Position numbers and translations under genes: made by a program
Notes under the pieces: generated by a model
The model's input: the letters and a program-made list of their open reading frames with translations, nothing else
Told to the model about the DNA's origin: nothing
Databases searched by the model: none
Shown: piece by piece, positions 1 to 7,898 of the stretch
How positions within the stretch are numbered: the stretch's first letter is position 1
How the letters are laid out: each line of letters opens with the position of its first letter
Assembly: GCA_003524305.1 (NCBI GenBank)
Contig: DQHW01000028.1
Coordinates: 47,548 to 105,824 of the forward strand
Source: Anaerolineaceae bacterium
GTDB lineage: Bacteria; Chloroflexota; Anaerolineae; Anaerolineales; Anaerolineaceae
Direction of reading: 5' to 3'
DNA: 58,277 nt

Positions 1-2
1 AC

Positions 3-1196
3 CAGCTTGCCCAGGGTGATCTTAGAATAAATGTAATTCCAAAAAGCGATCAAGATGTTTTGGGAAATTCATTTGTGAAAATGGTTGAAAACTTGAGAAC
101 AACTGTGGGGCAAGTTTCTGAGAATGCCAATAATCTTGAATTAGCTTCACAAGAATTAGCCATGACCGCAAGCCAGGCTGGAGAAGCAACATCATACATT
201 GTGGAGACGATAAAGCAAGTTGCCAATGGAACTTTAGTTCAGGTGGACGCCGTAACAAAAAGTTCGATAGCCGTGGAACAAATGTCACAGGCTATTGATG
301 GTGTTGCCAGAGGCGCTCAAGACCAAAACACGTCTGTCTTGAGGGTTTCTTCCATTACAGATCAAATCAATACAGCCATTCAACAAGTGGCTGAAAATGC
401 GGCATTGGTCACCACCGATTCCGCGGAGGCGGCTGATGCTGCCCGACGTGGAACTCAAACTGTTGACCAAACACTTAAAGGCATGCAGAGCATCAAAAGC
501 AAGGTGGGTGCATCCGCTGACAAAGTGCAAGAGATGGGGCGGCGGTCTGAAGAAATCGGCAGAATTGTCGAAACCATTGAAGATATAGCCTCACAAACAA
601 ATCTCTTGGCATTAAATGCTGCCATTGAAGCCGCGCGAGCCGGCGAACACGGCAAGGGCTTTGCCGTTGTGGCAGACGAAGTCAGAAAATTGGCCGAAAG
701 GTCATCCCTGGCCACAAAAGAAATTGGCGGCTTAATTAGTGGAATTCTAAAGACAGTTAGCGAAGCCGTGAAGGCAATGGAAGAAGGTGCTATCGAGGTG
801 GAATTGGGTGTTGCTTCTGCCAACCAGGCAGGAACAGCGCTTCAAGACATCTTGAAAGCTGCTGAAGCGGTCAACAAACAAGCTGCCTTGGCTGGAGAAG
901 CCAGTTCGCGAATGAAGGTTGCTTCAGAAGAATTGGTTACCACCGTGGATGCAGTTTCGGCCGTTGTGGAAGAAAACACTGCTTCAACAGAAGAAATGGC
1001 TGCCAATTCCAGTGAAGTGATTCAATCCATTGAGAGTATCACAAGTATCAGTGAAGAAAATAGTTCAGCGATTGAGAAGGTTAGCGTAAACGCAGGCGAA
1101 ATGAGCACCCAGGTTGAAGAGGTAAATGCTTCGGCAGCCGCACTTGCGCTGATGGCACAAAATCTTAAAGAGACAATCAGTTTGTTTAAGTTATAG
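3..1196 (+). CDS. Methyl-accepting chemotaxis protein, C-terminal part (5' end outside window)
   Basis: Chemoreceptor signalling half; in the family it controls the CheA kinase at the inner membrane. The frame is open to the left edge: the residues before the first possible start (TTG at 60) read QLAQGDLRINVIPKSDQDV, the second half of a HAMP domain, so the gene is truncated by the window and TTG 60 is not the start. The hairpin tip that contacts CheA/CheW is visible (IVETIEDIASQTNLLALNA, then AIEAARAGEHGKGFAVVADE). It is very similar to the full receptor at 49590-51617, so the missing part probably holds a sensor domain and two membrane helices. A bidirectional terminator follows. Certain as to family; ligand unknown. 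Confidence 0.95.
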   Translation, partial: QLAQGDLRINVIPKSDQDVLGNSFVKMVENLRTTVGQVSENANNLELASQELAMTASQAGEATSYIVETIKQVANGTLVQVDAVTKSSIAVEQMSQAIDGVARGAQDQNTSVLRVSSITDQINTAIQQVAENAALVTTDSAEAADAARRGTQTVDQTLKGMQSIKSKVGASADKVQEMGRRSEEIGRIVETIEDIASQTNLLALNAAIEAARAGEHGKGFAVVADEVRKLAERSSLATKEIGGLISGILKTVSEAVKAMEEGAIEVELGVASANQAGTALQDILKAAEAVNKQAALAGEASSRMKVASEELVTTVDAVSAVVEENTASTEEMAANSSEVIQSIESITSISEENSSAIEKVSVNAGEMSTQVEEVNASAAALALMAQNLKETISLFKL

Positions 1197-1220
1197 ACTT
1201 TATTCTGGTCTGACTAATAG

Positions 1221-1257
1221 AAAACAACCCTGACCATTTTTATGCCAGGGTTGTTTT
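1221..1257. terminator. Bidirectional rho-independent terminator
   Basis: A 12-bp perfect stem (AAAACAACCCTG / CAGGGTTGTTTT) with A-rich and T-rich flanks sits between the convergent chemoreceptor and DUF1801-like gene and can serve both. Confidence 0.85.
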
Positions 1258-1258
1258 A

Positions 1259-1630
1259 TCAAACCCATCCCCTGTTTTGATATTCAACAAAACCCCTTTT
1301 CAAGGCCGTTTTGATTTGATCCAGCAGAAGTGGGTCCAGTTTGTGAATATGAAAACAGGATTTTCCTTTTAAACGCGACAATAATTCGGGTTTAAAGAAT
1401 TGCTTGATTTCTGGTTCAGCATACACGGGCATGTAATAAAAACCCACATACGATTTTTGGATGATCAACCCGGCAAAATAAACTTCTTTGCGTTTGCGGT
1501 CTTCAATGACCAGGTCTTTGAAAGACCACAAATCGTAATGGCTCTCATCATCCACCTTGGGGAGTAATGGTGGTGAAAATTCTTGAAACAGCGCTTTAAG
1601 CTGGTTGAAAATATCAGTAAGGTTTTCCAT
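1259..1630 (-). CDS. DUF1801/YdhG-like small protein
   Basis: A 123-residue soluble protein with no signal peptide or membrane helix. The pattern YVGFYYMPVY ... GKSCFHIHKLD ... I..AL.RG resembles the DUF1801 (YdhG/iron-chaperone-like) fold, whose biochemical role is poorly known. The frame is open further upstream, but the ATG at 1630 is preceded by GGAGGAAAAC, a strong ribosome binding site, so I start there. It stands alone, convergent with the chemoreceptor, and a terminator closes it. Function is not predicted; the family assignment is from recalled similarity only. Confidence 0.7.
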   Translation of the reverse strand: MENLTDIFNQLKALFQEFSPPLLPKVDDESHYDLWSFKDLVIEDRKRKEVYFAGLIIQKSYVGFYYMPVYAEPEIKQFFKPELLSRLKGKSCFHIHKLDPLLLDQIKTALKRGFVEYQNRGWV

Positions 1631-1679
1631 GTTTTCCTCCGTATGTGCCCAAATTATACGAAGTATCCGCCTTGAATGC

Positions 1680-1709
1680 AAAAAATCCCGGCACAAGACC
1701 GGGGATTTG
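1680..1709 (-). terminator. Rho-independent terminator after aldo/keto reductase
   Basis: On the minus strand a CCCCGG / CCGGG-type stem with a short loop is followed directly by ATTTTTTG, 13 bases past the reductase stop codon. Confidence 0.75.
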
Positions 1710-1721
1710 TTTTGAGTTTGA

Positions 1722-2546
1722 TTATCGTTTATAAAGCTGGTTAAGAGTTTGAGTTTCTTCAGCAGTCAGTTCAATATCCGCGGCATCGAGATTTTCTTTC
1801 TGATGCTGCGGATCAAACGACATGGGGATGGTGATGACCCGCGGCTGGTTGGTCAGCCAGGCCAACGCGATCTGGAAGGAGGTCGCTTCGTGGGCTTCGG
1901 CGATGGCTTTAAGCGTGGTGTTGACTTTCATATTGCGGAAATTAACAGGAGTGTAGGCTGTGACCAATATATCATTCTGTTTGCAAAAATCCACCACCCC
2001 GTTTTTGACATATTTGTTTTCGGGCAGGCTGTAAGGCACCTGGTTGGTGAGCAGCGGCGTCTCGCTTAATTCAATCGATTTTTTCAGGTCTTTGAGATTG
2101 AAATTGCTGACGCCAACGTGTTTGACTTTTCCCTCGCACACCAGTTGGTTGAGCGCCTTGAAGGTTTCTTCAAGTTTGATGAGCTTGTTTGGCCAATGGA
2201 TCAGGTAAAGATCGAGGGTTTCCATTTTCAGGCGGCGTAAACTGCTATTGCAGGCTTTCAGCACGGCGTCGTAACACAGATGTCCCGGCCAGACCTTTGA
2301 AGTGATAAATAATTTCTCGCGTTGGATATTTGATTCTTGAACCGCTTTGCCTAAAAGCTCCTCGGCGTGACCCTGGGCATAAAACTCCGCGGTATCGAAG
2401 TGGGTATAGCCGACCTCCAGCGCGGAGTGCAGCGCTTGCAGAGATTTTTCATCCAAAGAGCTGTCAGCTATGCTCTCGCCGCCGATGCGCCAGGTACCGA
2501 AACCAATCTTGGGGATCTGAATTCCGTGAATCGTTTCGTATTTCAT
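1722..2546 (-). CDS. Aldo/keto reductase
   Basis: Cytosolic NAD(P)H-dependent oxidoreductase with a (beta/alpha)8 barrel that reduces aldehydes or ketones to alcohols. The catalytic tetrad is complete: D51 and Y56 in GYTHFDTAEFYAQG, K84 in ITSKVWP, H117 in LYLIHWPN. The cofactor loop IPMSFDPQHQ is at the C-terminus. Length (274) is usual for the AKR5-like group. Two ATGs abut; the second (2546) is chosen because AAGGAGG lies 4 bases before it and only 1 before the first. The HAD hydrolase gene ends about 15 bases upstream on the same strand, so the two form an operon ended by a terminator. Substrate unknown. Confidence 0.92.
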   Translation of the reverse strand: MKYETIHGIQIPKIGFGTWRIGGESIADSSLDEKSLQALHSALEVGYTHFDTAEFYAQGHAEELLGKAVQESNIQREKLFITSKVWPGHLCYDAVLKACNSSLRRLKMETLDLYLIHWPNKLIKLEETFKALNQLVCEGKVKHVGVSNFNLKDLKKSIELSETPLLTNQVPYSLPENKYVKNGVVDFCKQNDILVTAYTPVNFRNMKVNTTLKAIAEAHEATSFQIALAWLTNQPRVITIPMSFDPQHQKENLDAADIELTAEETQTLNQLYKR

Positions 2547-2561
2547 CATCCCTCCTTGGCT

Positions 2562-3182
2562 CTAGAAAACAAGCCCGCGTTTAGTTAATTCATCCGTCAA
2601 CTGCTGCGCAGATTGGAAGTGTATGCTTTGAAAGCCAAGTTCAGCCGCAGTTTGGATATTGGGGGCGGAATCGTCAATGAACAGGCACTCTTCAGCCTTA
2701 TAACCGATGCTGTTGAGCAAGGTCTGGAAGATATAAGGTTCAGGCTTGACCTGCTTCACCCTGCCAGAAAGCATATAATCATCCAAATAATCTAAAAAGA
2801 CCAGCCGCTCTTTGACCAGGTTGAACTTGGTTTCTGACCAGTTGCTTAAACCATAGAGCGTATAACCAGCCTCTTTGAGACGCCTGGCGACCGCAACCGT
2901 ATCCGTCATTATTTCACCCATGGCGTCCAGCCAGTGGGTATTGAAGCGCTTGATCAATTCTGCCCGGTGCGGAAACTCGGCTGATTTCTCTTCAATCCCT
3001 TTTTCAAAGGGATAACCTTTGTCAAACTGCAGATTCCAGTTCTTGAAGTCGATTTCTTCAAGAAAAGCCTTGATCTCTTCATCGTTTGACATCACCTTGC
3101 GATAGAGATAATACTGATTCCAGTCCACCAGCACTGCGCCAAAATCGAATACGATGACCGGAAATTTGGTTGGTTTAGTCAT
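2562..3182 (-). CDS. HAD superfamily hydrolase (subfamily IA)
   Basis: Phosphatase-type enzyme of the haloacid dehalogenase superfamily, probably acting on a small phosphorylated metabolite. Motif I is FDFGAVLVDWN with the nucleophile D13; as in many YihX-like members the usual second Asp is replaced by Gly. Motif II is LSNWSETKF, motif III includes KPEPYIF, motif IV is LFIDDSAPN. Length 206 fits HAD-IA with an alpha-helical cap. ATG 3182 follows AGAGGTTCA. It is the first gene of a two-gene operon with the aldo/keto reductase. Substrate cannot be read from sequence. Confidence 0.9.
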   Translation of the reverse strand: MTKPTKFPVIVFDFGAVLVDWNQYYLYRKVMSNDEEIKAFLEEIDFKNWNLQFDKGYPFEKGIEEKSAEFPHRAELIKRFNTHWLDAMGEIMTDTVAVARRLKEAGYTLYGLSNWSETKFNLVKERLVFLDYLDDYMLSGRVKQVKPEPYIFQTLLNSIGYKAEECLFIDDSAPNIQTAAELGFQSIHFQSAQQLTDELTKRGLVF

Positions 3183-3239
3183 TGAACCTCTTGTGCATAA
3201 AAAGTAAAAACAGGTTCAATTTTACCCCGTAAACGACCT

Positions 3240-3402
3240 ATTCCCGATTTCTCATAATAATAGATAAACCCCGGGGGGGGTTCAAAACGTTAGTATTTCC
3301 CAGAAACCGGGAATCTGGGATCAAACAATGTTAAATGCAAATTCCCGATTTCTGCGGATTCACTGGTAAAGTGCTCCAAAAAGCATAGAGAAATCGGGAA
3401 TT
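3240..3402. repeat. Triplicated TTCCCGATTTCT element with long inverted repeat
   Basis: TTCCCGATTTCT occurs at 3241-3252 and 3342-3353 and inverted at 3389-3400. The last two form 14-bp perfect arms (AATTCCCGATTTCT, 3340-3353 and 3389-3402) around a 35-nt loop, running into the hemolysin III stop codon. A CCCGGGGGGGG tract lies between. It may be a terminator or mRNA 3'-end structure for the minus gene. No ORF is supported here. Confidence 0.6.
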
Positions 3403-4045
3403 ATGGTAGCGCGATATATCTAAAAATCATCACAAAATGGCATAGGGCTGCCAGACTGACAAAGACATGCCAGACCTCATGAAAGCCGAAGATCCCCGGC
3501 CATAAATCCAGTTTTTTGGTGATATAAATCACCGCCCCGATGGAATATGTCAATCCGCCGGCCAACATCCACCACAAGGCGGCGGGCGGCATGCTTTGAA
3601 GCATGGGTTTGACGATCAGCACGGCCATCCAGCCCATCACCAGGTAAACACCGGCAGTAACCCAGCGCGGCGCATTGATCACAAACAGTTTAACGATCAC
3701 CCCTGCCAGTGCTATGCCCCAGATCAAAGCCAGAAAACCCCAGCGTAAAAATCCGCTGAAGAAATTGATCAATATGGGCGTGTAAGTGCCGGCAATCAAC
3801 ACATAAATGGCGGAATGGTCAAACTTGCGCAGTTTAAGCAGTGCAGATTCAGCGGGGTAGGCCAGGTGGTAGACGGCGCTGGCGGTGAACAGGGTCACCA
3901 GGCTGACGCCGTAGATGCCCATTGAAAGCTGCTTTAAGCCCTGCCCATTGGTGAGTACTAACAACAACACAAGCCCGACTAGAGCCAGAAGAGCCGAGAA
4001 TAAGTGGATCAATCCGCTGACCGGATCGCGAAATTTGGAAATCAT
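3401..4045 (-). CDS. Hemolysin III family (PAQR-like) membrane protein
   Basis: Seven-helix integral membrane protein of the hemolysin III/YqfA family, bacterial relatives of adiponectin (PAQR) receptors; most members are not proven hemolysins and may be membrane hydrolases. Conserved metal-site motifs are present: SAVYHL, KFDHSAIYVLIAGTYTP, and C-terminal HEVWHVFVSLAALCHF, giving the His set of the CREST superfamily. N-terminus reads DPVSGLIHLFSAL, typical of the family. Length 214 is standard. ATG 4045 follows GGAG with 7-nt spacing. Monocistronic as far as seen. Confidence 0.92.
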   Translation of the reverse strand: MISKFRDPVSGLIHLFSALLALVGLVLLLVLTNGQGLKQLSMGIYGVSLVTLFTASAVYHLAYPAESALLKLRKFDHSAIYVLIAGTYTPILINFFSGFLRWGFLALIWGIALAGVIVKLFVINAPRWVTAGVYLVMGWMAVLIVKPMLQSMPPAALWWMLAGGLTYSIGAVIYITKKLDLWPGIFGFHEVWHVFVSLAALCHFVMIFRYIALP

Positions 4046-4184
4046 AAGTGCTCCAATAATCAGTTTAATGCTGAAACTATACCTTTAATTGTGTTGTGCG
4101 GAATGTATCATTGGTCATAAAAAAGATTTTTAGAGGGCCTATTTTAAGCAACCTGGTTATTTTGAATTATGTCTAGAAATAAAT

Positions 4185-4213
4185 AGACGGCGAGGAAATT
4201 TCCCTCGCCGTCT
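4185..4213 (-). terminator. Rho-independent terminator of sigma-factor operon
   Basis: An 11-bp perfect stem AGACGGCGAGG / CCTCGCCGTCT with a short AT loop, followed on the minus strand by ATTTATTTC. It lies 17 bases after the membrane protein stop. Confidence 0.85.
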
Positions 4214-4230
4214 GAAACAATAAGTTGTTA

Positions 4231-4590
4231 CTATTCGCCAGAATCCGATTGATGGAAGTGTTCTTCGTGAATAAAACTTTTTAATTTTTTCTTGCGTTTG
4301 TAATCAGAGGCGGGATGTGGGTGACCGGGGCCAAACCGCTTGAACAAGATGGAGCTCAAGATTAATAGTCCCCAGGCCTGCCAGTAGGTGACTTGTTTGA
4401 GGCCAAAAATATCAGGCATCAACCAGTTCCATAACAACATGAGCACCCAGCCGCAAAGCGCCATAAAACCAAGACCTAAAATTCCGAAACCAATTCCCAA
4501 GAGAATCTTCCCGGCCAGGCTTCTTTCTCTCCACCAGATTTCTGGTCCTTTCTTCTTGCTCTCTTCATGTGAAAATTCAAAATCAGTCAT
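4231..4590 (-). CDS. Small membrane protein co-transcribed with ECF sigma factor
   Basis: A 119-residue protein of unknown family. It has an N-terminal charged cytosolic stretch (about residues 1-25), a hydrophobic segment about 27-55, a second about 70-85, and a basic, His-rich C-terminus (KRKKKLKSF ... HEEHFHQ). It starts 67 bases after the sigma factor stop, with its own GGAGGAGGAA ribosome binding site before ATG 4590; the frame is open upstream but lacks a comparable site. The position suggests a membrane partner or anti-sigma-like component of the ECF factor, as in many ECF operons. It has no recognisable zinc anti-sigma motif, so this is inference from context. Confidence 0.75.
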   Translation of the reverse strand: MTDFEFSHEESKKKGPEIWWRERSLAGKILLGIGFGILGLGFMALCGWVLMLLWNWLMPDIFGLKQVTYWQAWGLLILSSILFKRFGPGHPHPASDYKRKKKLKSFIHEEHFHQSDSGE

Positions 4591-4657
4591 TTTTCTTCCT
4601 CCTCCGGGGAGCACCCGGCAGATAATTTGTATGGGAGTTGCTCCCAGTTTTAGTTGT

Positions 4658-5221
4658 TTATTCTTCAATCCACTGCCGCAGTGCGCTTGACAGATTGCGG
4701 ATGGCGTAACGTTTGCGGGCGGTCAAAGTGTCAATGCTCACGCCGGTCGACTCGGCTATTTCTCTGAAGCTCATGTCGCCAAAAACCTGGGCTTCGATTA
4801 CCTGACGCTGTTCTGTGGGCAGCGCGCGGATGGCATCGTTAATCGCGTCAGCCAGACTTTCTCTGATGAATGCATCCAGCGGATCGAGGCCGACATCAGC
4901 AATGATCTCTTGCAAGATTTCTTCGGCTACATCCACTTCACCTAACCGGTCGCGCATTCGTTCACGGCGCCAGGCGTCAATCACCCTGCGGGTGAACAAG
5001 GTGTTGATCCAGGCAGGCAGGTTGATGATGTCAGTCACCAGGTGCAGGTTTTCAAGTGTTTCAGCATAGACATCATGAATCAGATCTTCGGCTTCTTCCA
5101 AAGTTCTGCCGGCAGCAAGCAATCGAGCCACGAAGCGAGGTTTTTCACTTGTGTAAGCTTCCTCAATTCGCTTGTGCGAAATCTTTACGTCAGGTGCAAG
5201 AGTCGAGTTCATCTTTTTCAT
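4658..5221 (-). CDS. ECF RNA polymerase sigma factor
   Basis: Sigma-70 family factor of the extracytoplasmic-function type that redirects RNA polymerase. Region 2 is visible around AEDLIHDVYAETLENLHLV ... PAWINTLFTRRVIDAWRRER (core binding and -10 recognition). Region 4 is ALPTEQRQVIEAQVFGDMS followed by FREIAESTGVSIDTLTARK, a helix-turn-helix for the -35. Regions 1.2 and 3 are absent, as expected. Length 187 is usual. ATG 5221 is kept; an in-frame ATG at 5212 is an alternative and neither has a strong ribosome binding site. The downstream membrane gene is likely its partner. The target regulon is not evident. Confidence 0.92.
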   Translation of the reverse strand: MKKMNSTLAPDVKISHKRIEEAYTSEKPRFVARLLAAGRTLEEAEDLIHDVYAETLENLHLVTDIINLPAWINTLFTRRVIDAWRRERMRDRLGEVDVAEEILQEIIADVGLDPLDAFIRESLADAINDAIRALPTEQRQVIEAQVFGDMSFREIAESTGVSIDTLTARKRYAIRNLSSALRQWIEE

Positions 5222-5434
5222 AAGTATCGACGGATGATTTCTGTTTTTGGTGTAATGAGTGTTTGTTCACCAAGCAATGATCATCTAAATCATTCTACAA
5301 CTTTCGACCCTGAAACCCTCATTCTGAAGGTACCCAGGTAAAATTTGCTTAATGAAATTAAAAAATAATTCACGTTACAATAAGTATCAGTTCAATTCAT
5401 GTAGTGATTTCAGACCGGGTCAGGATGTAAAAAT

Positions 5435-5956
5435 ATGGAAATCGATTTCAAAGGAATCTACACGCGCGGAGATGTTTTCAAGGCTGTCTTACTTGCCAAT
5501 CAACCCACCCGAAAAAGGGAACTTATCCGCATCGGCATCGCTTCATTGGCAATGGTGATTTATGTAGCTTATAATGTTTTGGTGTCCATTCAAAACAAGA
5601 CCCCGCTCATTGATCCAAAGATGATCGGAAGCCACCTGCTTTACATCTTGTTGATTACCTTGTTTCAGTATTATCCACTAATCACTTCGTCCGTCACCGC
5701 GCTAAAAATTTGGCGCGCACCCACCATGCGGCATGAGTACAAAGGCACAATTTCAAGCGCGGGAATACTTTACTCGGGCAAAAAAACCTTGATCACCTGG
5801 GACCAAATTGTTAAAAAGCAAGTCACCGATGAAATCATCGTGCTGCTGACCGGCAACGGCATCCTCAGCTTCTTTCCGCGCGAATTTTTCCGGTCTGAGA
5901 GCGACTGGCAGAGGGCTACCCAATTGGTTGAGTTCAATTTGAATGAAGTGAACTAA
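5435..5956 (+). CDS. YcxB-like domain membrane protein
   Basis: A 173-residue protein with two membrane helices (about residues 32-50 and 65-88) and a C-terminal cytosolic domain. The pattern G-T-I-S..G-I ... ITWDQIVKK ... SFFPREFF-S-E-DW matches the YcxB-like C-terminal domain, whose function is unknown. Many members sense or bind an unknown partner in Firmicutes and Chloroflexota. The start ATG 5435 has only a weak CAGGA upstream. It diverges from the sigma operon and ends before a strong bidirectional terminator. Confidence 0.75.
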   Translation: MEIDFKGIYTRGDVFKAVLLANQPTRKRELIRIGIASLAMVIYVAYNVLVSIQNKTPLIDPKMIGSHLLYILLITLFQYYPLITSSVTALKIWRAPTMRHEYKGTISSAGILYSGKKTLITWDQIVKKQVTDEIIVLLTGNGILSFFPREFFRSESDWQRATQLVEFNLNEVN

Positions 5957-5985
5957 TCTGTTTCCGGTATCTTTTGATCAAAAAT

Positions 5986-6018
5986 AAACCGCGGGGGTCT
6001 TCAAGACCCCCGCGGTTT
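5986..6018. terminator. Strong bidirectional terminator
   Basis: A 16-bp perfect GC-rich stem (AAACCGCGGGGGTCTT and its complement) separates the convergent YcxB-like gene and the FMN split-barrel gene, with A/T runs on both sides. Confidence 0.9.
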
Positions 6019-6029
6019 GCTCTACTTTG

Positions 6030-6887
6030 CTAAAACTCCACCACCGCCTCAACCAGTGTCTCAGGGTAAATTCTCAACGGTGCAGGGGGCATGGGGTTGT
6101 AGGCATAATCCAACTGGATAATGCCGCACTTCAACCCGGCAATCCGTTTGGAGCCCTGGTAAGTACCTCGCACCAGCACATCTTCCATGGAAAGCGCCAT
6201 GCCAAAGACCGCCACGCTGGTGTAAGCCGGGATGTTTGCCAGGTCGTTGCCGTATGCACCGAACGAGAAAATCAGGTGCTCGCGATCCAGCGACTGCGCC
6301 TGGATGACGGGGATGACCACCGGGTAGCCATCCACCCCGACGTAGCCCAGGAATTTCAGATTATCAATTTTGTCGTAAAAGGCTTTCGACCAGTCGTTGA
6401 GCACTTTCTCTTTTTCATTTTTTGGAGAAAGTGTTTTGGCTATCATTGTTTTAATGGCGGCGGGGATGATCTTGTTCATCGGCAACGGGCTCTTTCCGCT
6501 TTGTGCGACCAGCTTCATGTAATGTACGGTATGCACACCAAAATAAGCGTTATAGCGGAACAGAGGTGTGTTGTTATAAAAGGCGTAATCCGTGCCTTCT
6601 TTGGCGGAGTGCGTATAATCCGCGCAGCCGCGCCACAAGTTCTTGTCCAGCCCCATCACCATGAATCCAGTCTTGGGGTTCTGCCTGATGTGCTGCTTGC
6701 TCATGCCTTCCATGAACTGTCCCCATACCATTTCGGTCGGTGAGCAGGCCATCAGTGTGGTAATCAGCGTCAGGTGAGGCTGCCCTTCAGGCGTGACCGT
6801 GCCCAGAATGCCCACCTTCATGGTGGCCGAAAGGTCCTTGATATCTTGCTCAGAAAACCGGTCGAATGCGTACCCTGGATTGCTCAT
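6030..6887 (-). CDS. Pyridoxamine 5'-phosphate oxidase-like (FMN split-barrel) protein
   Basis: Last gene of the glycyl radical enzyme operon, 27 bases after the activase stop, with ribosome binding site GGAGGGATC. The N-terminal part (VGILGTVTPEGQPHLTLIT ... QHIRQNPKTGFMVMG) is a flavin split barrel of the pyridoxamine-phosphate-oxidase-like clan. A second, related beta region follows at about residues 170-285 (LKFLGYVGVDGYPVVIPVI). At 285 residues it is longer than a simple PPOX domain and probably a two-barrel protein. The operon position suggests it reduces or protects the product or the radical enzyme; this is inference. The fold is fairly sure, the reaction unknown. Confidence 0.8.
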   Translation of the reverse strand: MSNPGYAFDRFSEQDIKDLSATMKVGILGTVTPEGQPHLTLITTLMACSPTEMVWGQFMEGMSKQHIRQNPKTGFMVMGLDKNLWRGCADYTHSAKEGTDYAFYNNTPLFRYNAYFGVHTVHYMKLVAQSGKSPLPMNKIIPAAIKTMIAKTLSPKNEKEKVLNDWSKAFYDKIDNLKFLGYVGVDGYPVVIPVIQAQSLDREHLIFSFGAYGNDLANIPAYTSVAVFGMALSMEDVLVRGTYQGSKRIAGLKCGIIQLDYAYNPMPPAPLRIYPETLVEAVVEF

Positions 6888-6914
6888 GATCCCTCCGCTT
6901 AATTATTTCTAGAA

Positions 6915-7898
6915 TTAATTCTCAAGTCGTGCTGCGCCGGTTACAAAAACGCGTCCCGGGTCGAATCCGCTGTTTTTAGCCCACTGTTCAATCTCAGCCA
7001 GGTCATTTTTGCTCATTAAAGGTGTTTCTGCAAAAACCCACGGCATATCCAGGCGGGCATACTTGTCGCGGCACAGGTTGTTGAAAGCACACAACTCCCA
7101 GCGTTCGGCAGAGGAACCAAATTTTTCTGCCAAATGCTGCCCGATTGCCTGAATATTTTCGCGCGAGTCTGTAGCACCGGGGATGAGCGGGGTGCGCACC
7201 CACAGCCGTTTGCTTCCGCTTGAGGCTTCAATCTCGCGTTTCACTACCTGCAAGTTGCTCAAGATGCGCGTGTTGCTCACGCCCGTCCATTTTTGATGAG
7301 CTTCTTCATCGATCAGTTTCAAATCAAACAGCACAATATCCGCGTCAGCAACCAGTTCCGCCAGTGTCTCGGGCGGGCACAAACCGCAGGTATCCAGCGC
7401 CACGGATAAACCGGCCTGTTTGAGGGCTTTCATCAATTCAAGTGTGAAGGTGGGTTGCAGTGAGGGTTCACCGCCAGAGAGGGTAACGCCTCCGCCGGAT
7501 TTTTCAAAGTAAGCCCTGTCTTTAACCAATTCGTTGACCAGGTTTTCGATGGATATTTCTTCGCCCAACATCTCCATGGCGCCGCTGGGGCAGGCGTGCA
7601 CGCAACCTCCGCAGGCATTGCATAAACTTCTATCTCGCTCAATGCCGGCAGATTCTTTGCTGAGCGCCCCTTTGTCACAGGCTTCGATGCAAGAGTCACA
7701 ACCAATGCAGCGATTGCCGATCCACTGAATTTCAGGTTTGAGCAGTAGACTTTCGGGGTTGTGGCACCATGCGCAGTGCAGCGGACAGCCCTTGTAAAAC
7801 ACCGTGGTACGAATGCCCGGCCCGTCTTCGGTTGAAAGACGCTGCAGGTGCAAAATGGTGCCGGTGAGGGTGGCGACGGTTTCTGTCATTAGTTCCAT
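6915..7898 (-). CDS. Glycyl radical enzyme activating enzyme (radical SAM)
   Basis: Radical SAM activase that abstracts hydrogen from the conserved Gly of its partner enzyme using SAM and a [4Fe-4S] cluster. The radical SAM motif is CPLHCAWC (C-x3-C-x2-C) near residue 40. A ferredoxin-like insert holds two more cluster motifs, CIGCDSCIEAC and CNACGGCVHAC, as in activases of non-PFL glycyl radical enzymes. SGGEPSLQPTF is the SAM-binding GGE motif. The ATG at 7898 overlaps the enzyme's TAA (TAATG), giving translational coupling. A GTG at 7904 and an ATG at 7889 are other in-frame starts. The partner is the adjacent gene. Confidence 0.95.
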   Translation of the reverse strand: MELMTETVATLTGTILHLQRLSTEDGPGIRTTVFYKGCPLHCAWCHNPESLLLKPEIQWIGNRCIGCDSCIEACDKGALSKESAGIERDRSLCNACGGCVHACPSGAMEMLGEEISIENLVNELVKDRAYFEKSGGGVTLSGGEPSLQPTFTLELMKALKQAGLSVALDTCGLCPPETLAELVADADIVLFDLKLIDEEAHQKWTGVSNTRILSNLQVVKREIEASSGSKRLWVRTPLIPGATDSRENIQAIGQHLAEKFGSSAERWELCAFNNLCRDKYARLDMPWVFAETPLMSKNDLAEIEQWAKNSGFDPGRVFVTGAARLEN

